From Octadecabacter sp. (lineage in GTDB: Bacteria > Pseudomonadota > Alphaproteobacteria > Rhodobacterales > Rhodobacteraceae): a stretch of DNA of 5,303 nucleotides. The notes below the pieces were generated by a model. That model did no database searches. It was not told the origin of the DNA and was given only the letters and a program-made list of their open reading frames with translations. Below are positions 4,896 to 5,303 of this stretch, piece by piece. The number at the start of each line of letters is the position of its first letter. The stretch's first letter is position 1. The stretch is from contig DQCL01000073.1 in assembly GCA_003533975.1 (NCBI GenBank), positions 7,297 to 12,599 on the forward strand, given 5' to 3'. Both the position numbers and the translations under genes were made by a program.

Positions 4896-5303
4896 ATGAG
4901 CTTTACACGTAGAGATACGCTCAGACTGGCAATGGGCACCGCGTTCGCGGCCGCTGTTCCTTTCAAAGTATTTGCCGATGTCGATGCAGACGTTGCTGCC
5001 TTCACGGGTGGTGCGGAAATCGGTGAGGGTGGTATCACGCTCGTTGCCCCGGAAATCGCTGAAAACGGCAACACAGTGCCAATCGAAGTCGACGCCCCGG
5101 GCGCGGTTGCGATTTTGGTTCTCGCGACAGGCAACCCGACACCCGCTGTCGGCACGTTTAACTTCGGCCCATTGGCAGGCGCACAGCAGGCATCCACACG
5201 GATCCGCCTTGCAGGAACACAAGACGTTCTCGCGATTGCAAAAATGGCTGACGGCACCTTCGTACAGGCGCGCCAAGAAGTTAAAGTCACAATCGGCGGC
5301 TGC
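4896..5303 (+). CDS. soxY: SoxY, sulfur-carrier subunit of SoxYZ (3' end cut by window)
   Basis: The 136 visible codons start at an ATG preceded by AGGAG (4886-4890) with five bases of spacing. The N-terminus MSFTRRDTLRLAMGTAFAAAVPFKVFA is a twin-arginine (Tat) signal with R5-R6 and cleavage near residue 27, so SoxY is exported folded, usually together with SoxZ. The mature part (AAFTGGAEIGEGGITLVAPEIAENGNTVPIEV, then VLATGNPTPAVGTFNFGPLAG) is typical SoxY beta-sandwich sequence. The visible protein ends VTIGGC, where C136 is the cysteine that carries covalently bound sulfur intermediates. The family motif is GGCGG, so only about two residues and the stop are missing. No internal break is seen. 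soxZ is expected immediately downstream. Confidence 0.95.
   Translation, partial: MSFTRRDTLRLAMGTAFAAAVPFKVFADVDADVAAFTGGAEIGEGGITLVAPEIAENGNTVPIEVDAPGAVAILVLATGNPTPAVGTFNFGPLAGAQQASTRIRLAGTQDVLAIAKMADGTFVQARQEVKVTIGGC

Noticed and set aside
1..5303. Search for CRISPR, tRNA, insertion sequence or attachment site
   Set aside because: No repeat-spacer pattern, tRNA-like cloverleaf, transposase fragment or long terminal repeat was seen. Genes cover nearly the whole window.

Overview
The window holds the regulatory and proximal end of a sulfur-oxidation (sox) locus of alphaproteobacterial type, next to the start of a leucine/isovalerate catabolism gene. Gene content and order (soxT-soxR-soxS on the minus strand, divergent from soxV-soxW-soxX-soxY on the plus strand) match thiosulfate-oxidising Alphaproteobacteria. 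The moderate GC content and the isovaleryl-CoA dehydrogenase N-terminus suggest a marine Rhodobacterales (Roseobacter-group) organism. The genus cannot be fixed from the sequence alone.

Layout. Bases 1-296 (minus) are the N-terminal part of an acyl-CoA dehydrogenase, probably isovaleryl-CoA dehydrogenase, cut by the window edge. Four bases upstream of it is a TetR-family regulator (301-900, minus) whose promoter carries a perfect 14-bp palindrome between its -35 and -10 boxes. Bases 969-2926 (minus) read, in transcription order, soxS (periplasmic thioredoxin), soxR (ArsR-family persulfide-responsive repressor) and soxT (YeeE/YedE membrane transporter). On the plus strand, from 2973, come soxV (CcdA-type membrane electron carrier), soxW (periplasmic thioredoxin), soxX (monohaem cytochrome c subunit) and soxY (sulfur-carrier subunit). 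soxY is cut exactly after the C-terminal cysteine that carries the sulfur substrate. soxZ, A, B, C and D would be expected just beyond the right edge.

How the genes work together. SoxT probably brings thiosulfate or a related sulfur compound into the cell. SoxR senses reactive sulfur through a Cys pair (C42/C108) and releases its operators. SoxV passes cytoplasmic reducing power across the membrane to SoxW and/or SoxS, which keep the periplasmic SoxYZ carrier active. SoxX, with SoxA, loads sulfur onto SoxY.

Most notable reading: the 46-bp soxS-soxV spacer and adjoining bases contain two well-formed back-to-back promoters whose -10 boxes overlap. A 21-bp element covers both -10 boxes and recurs (15/21 identical) upstream of soxX. 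These are the likely SoxR operators. soxS and tetR both appear to be leaderless transcripts. The enzymology is a known system. I see no wholly new system here, and the interest lies mainly in the regulatory architecture.
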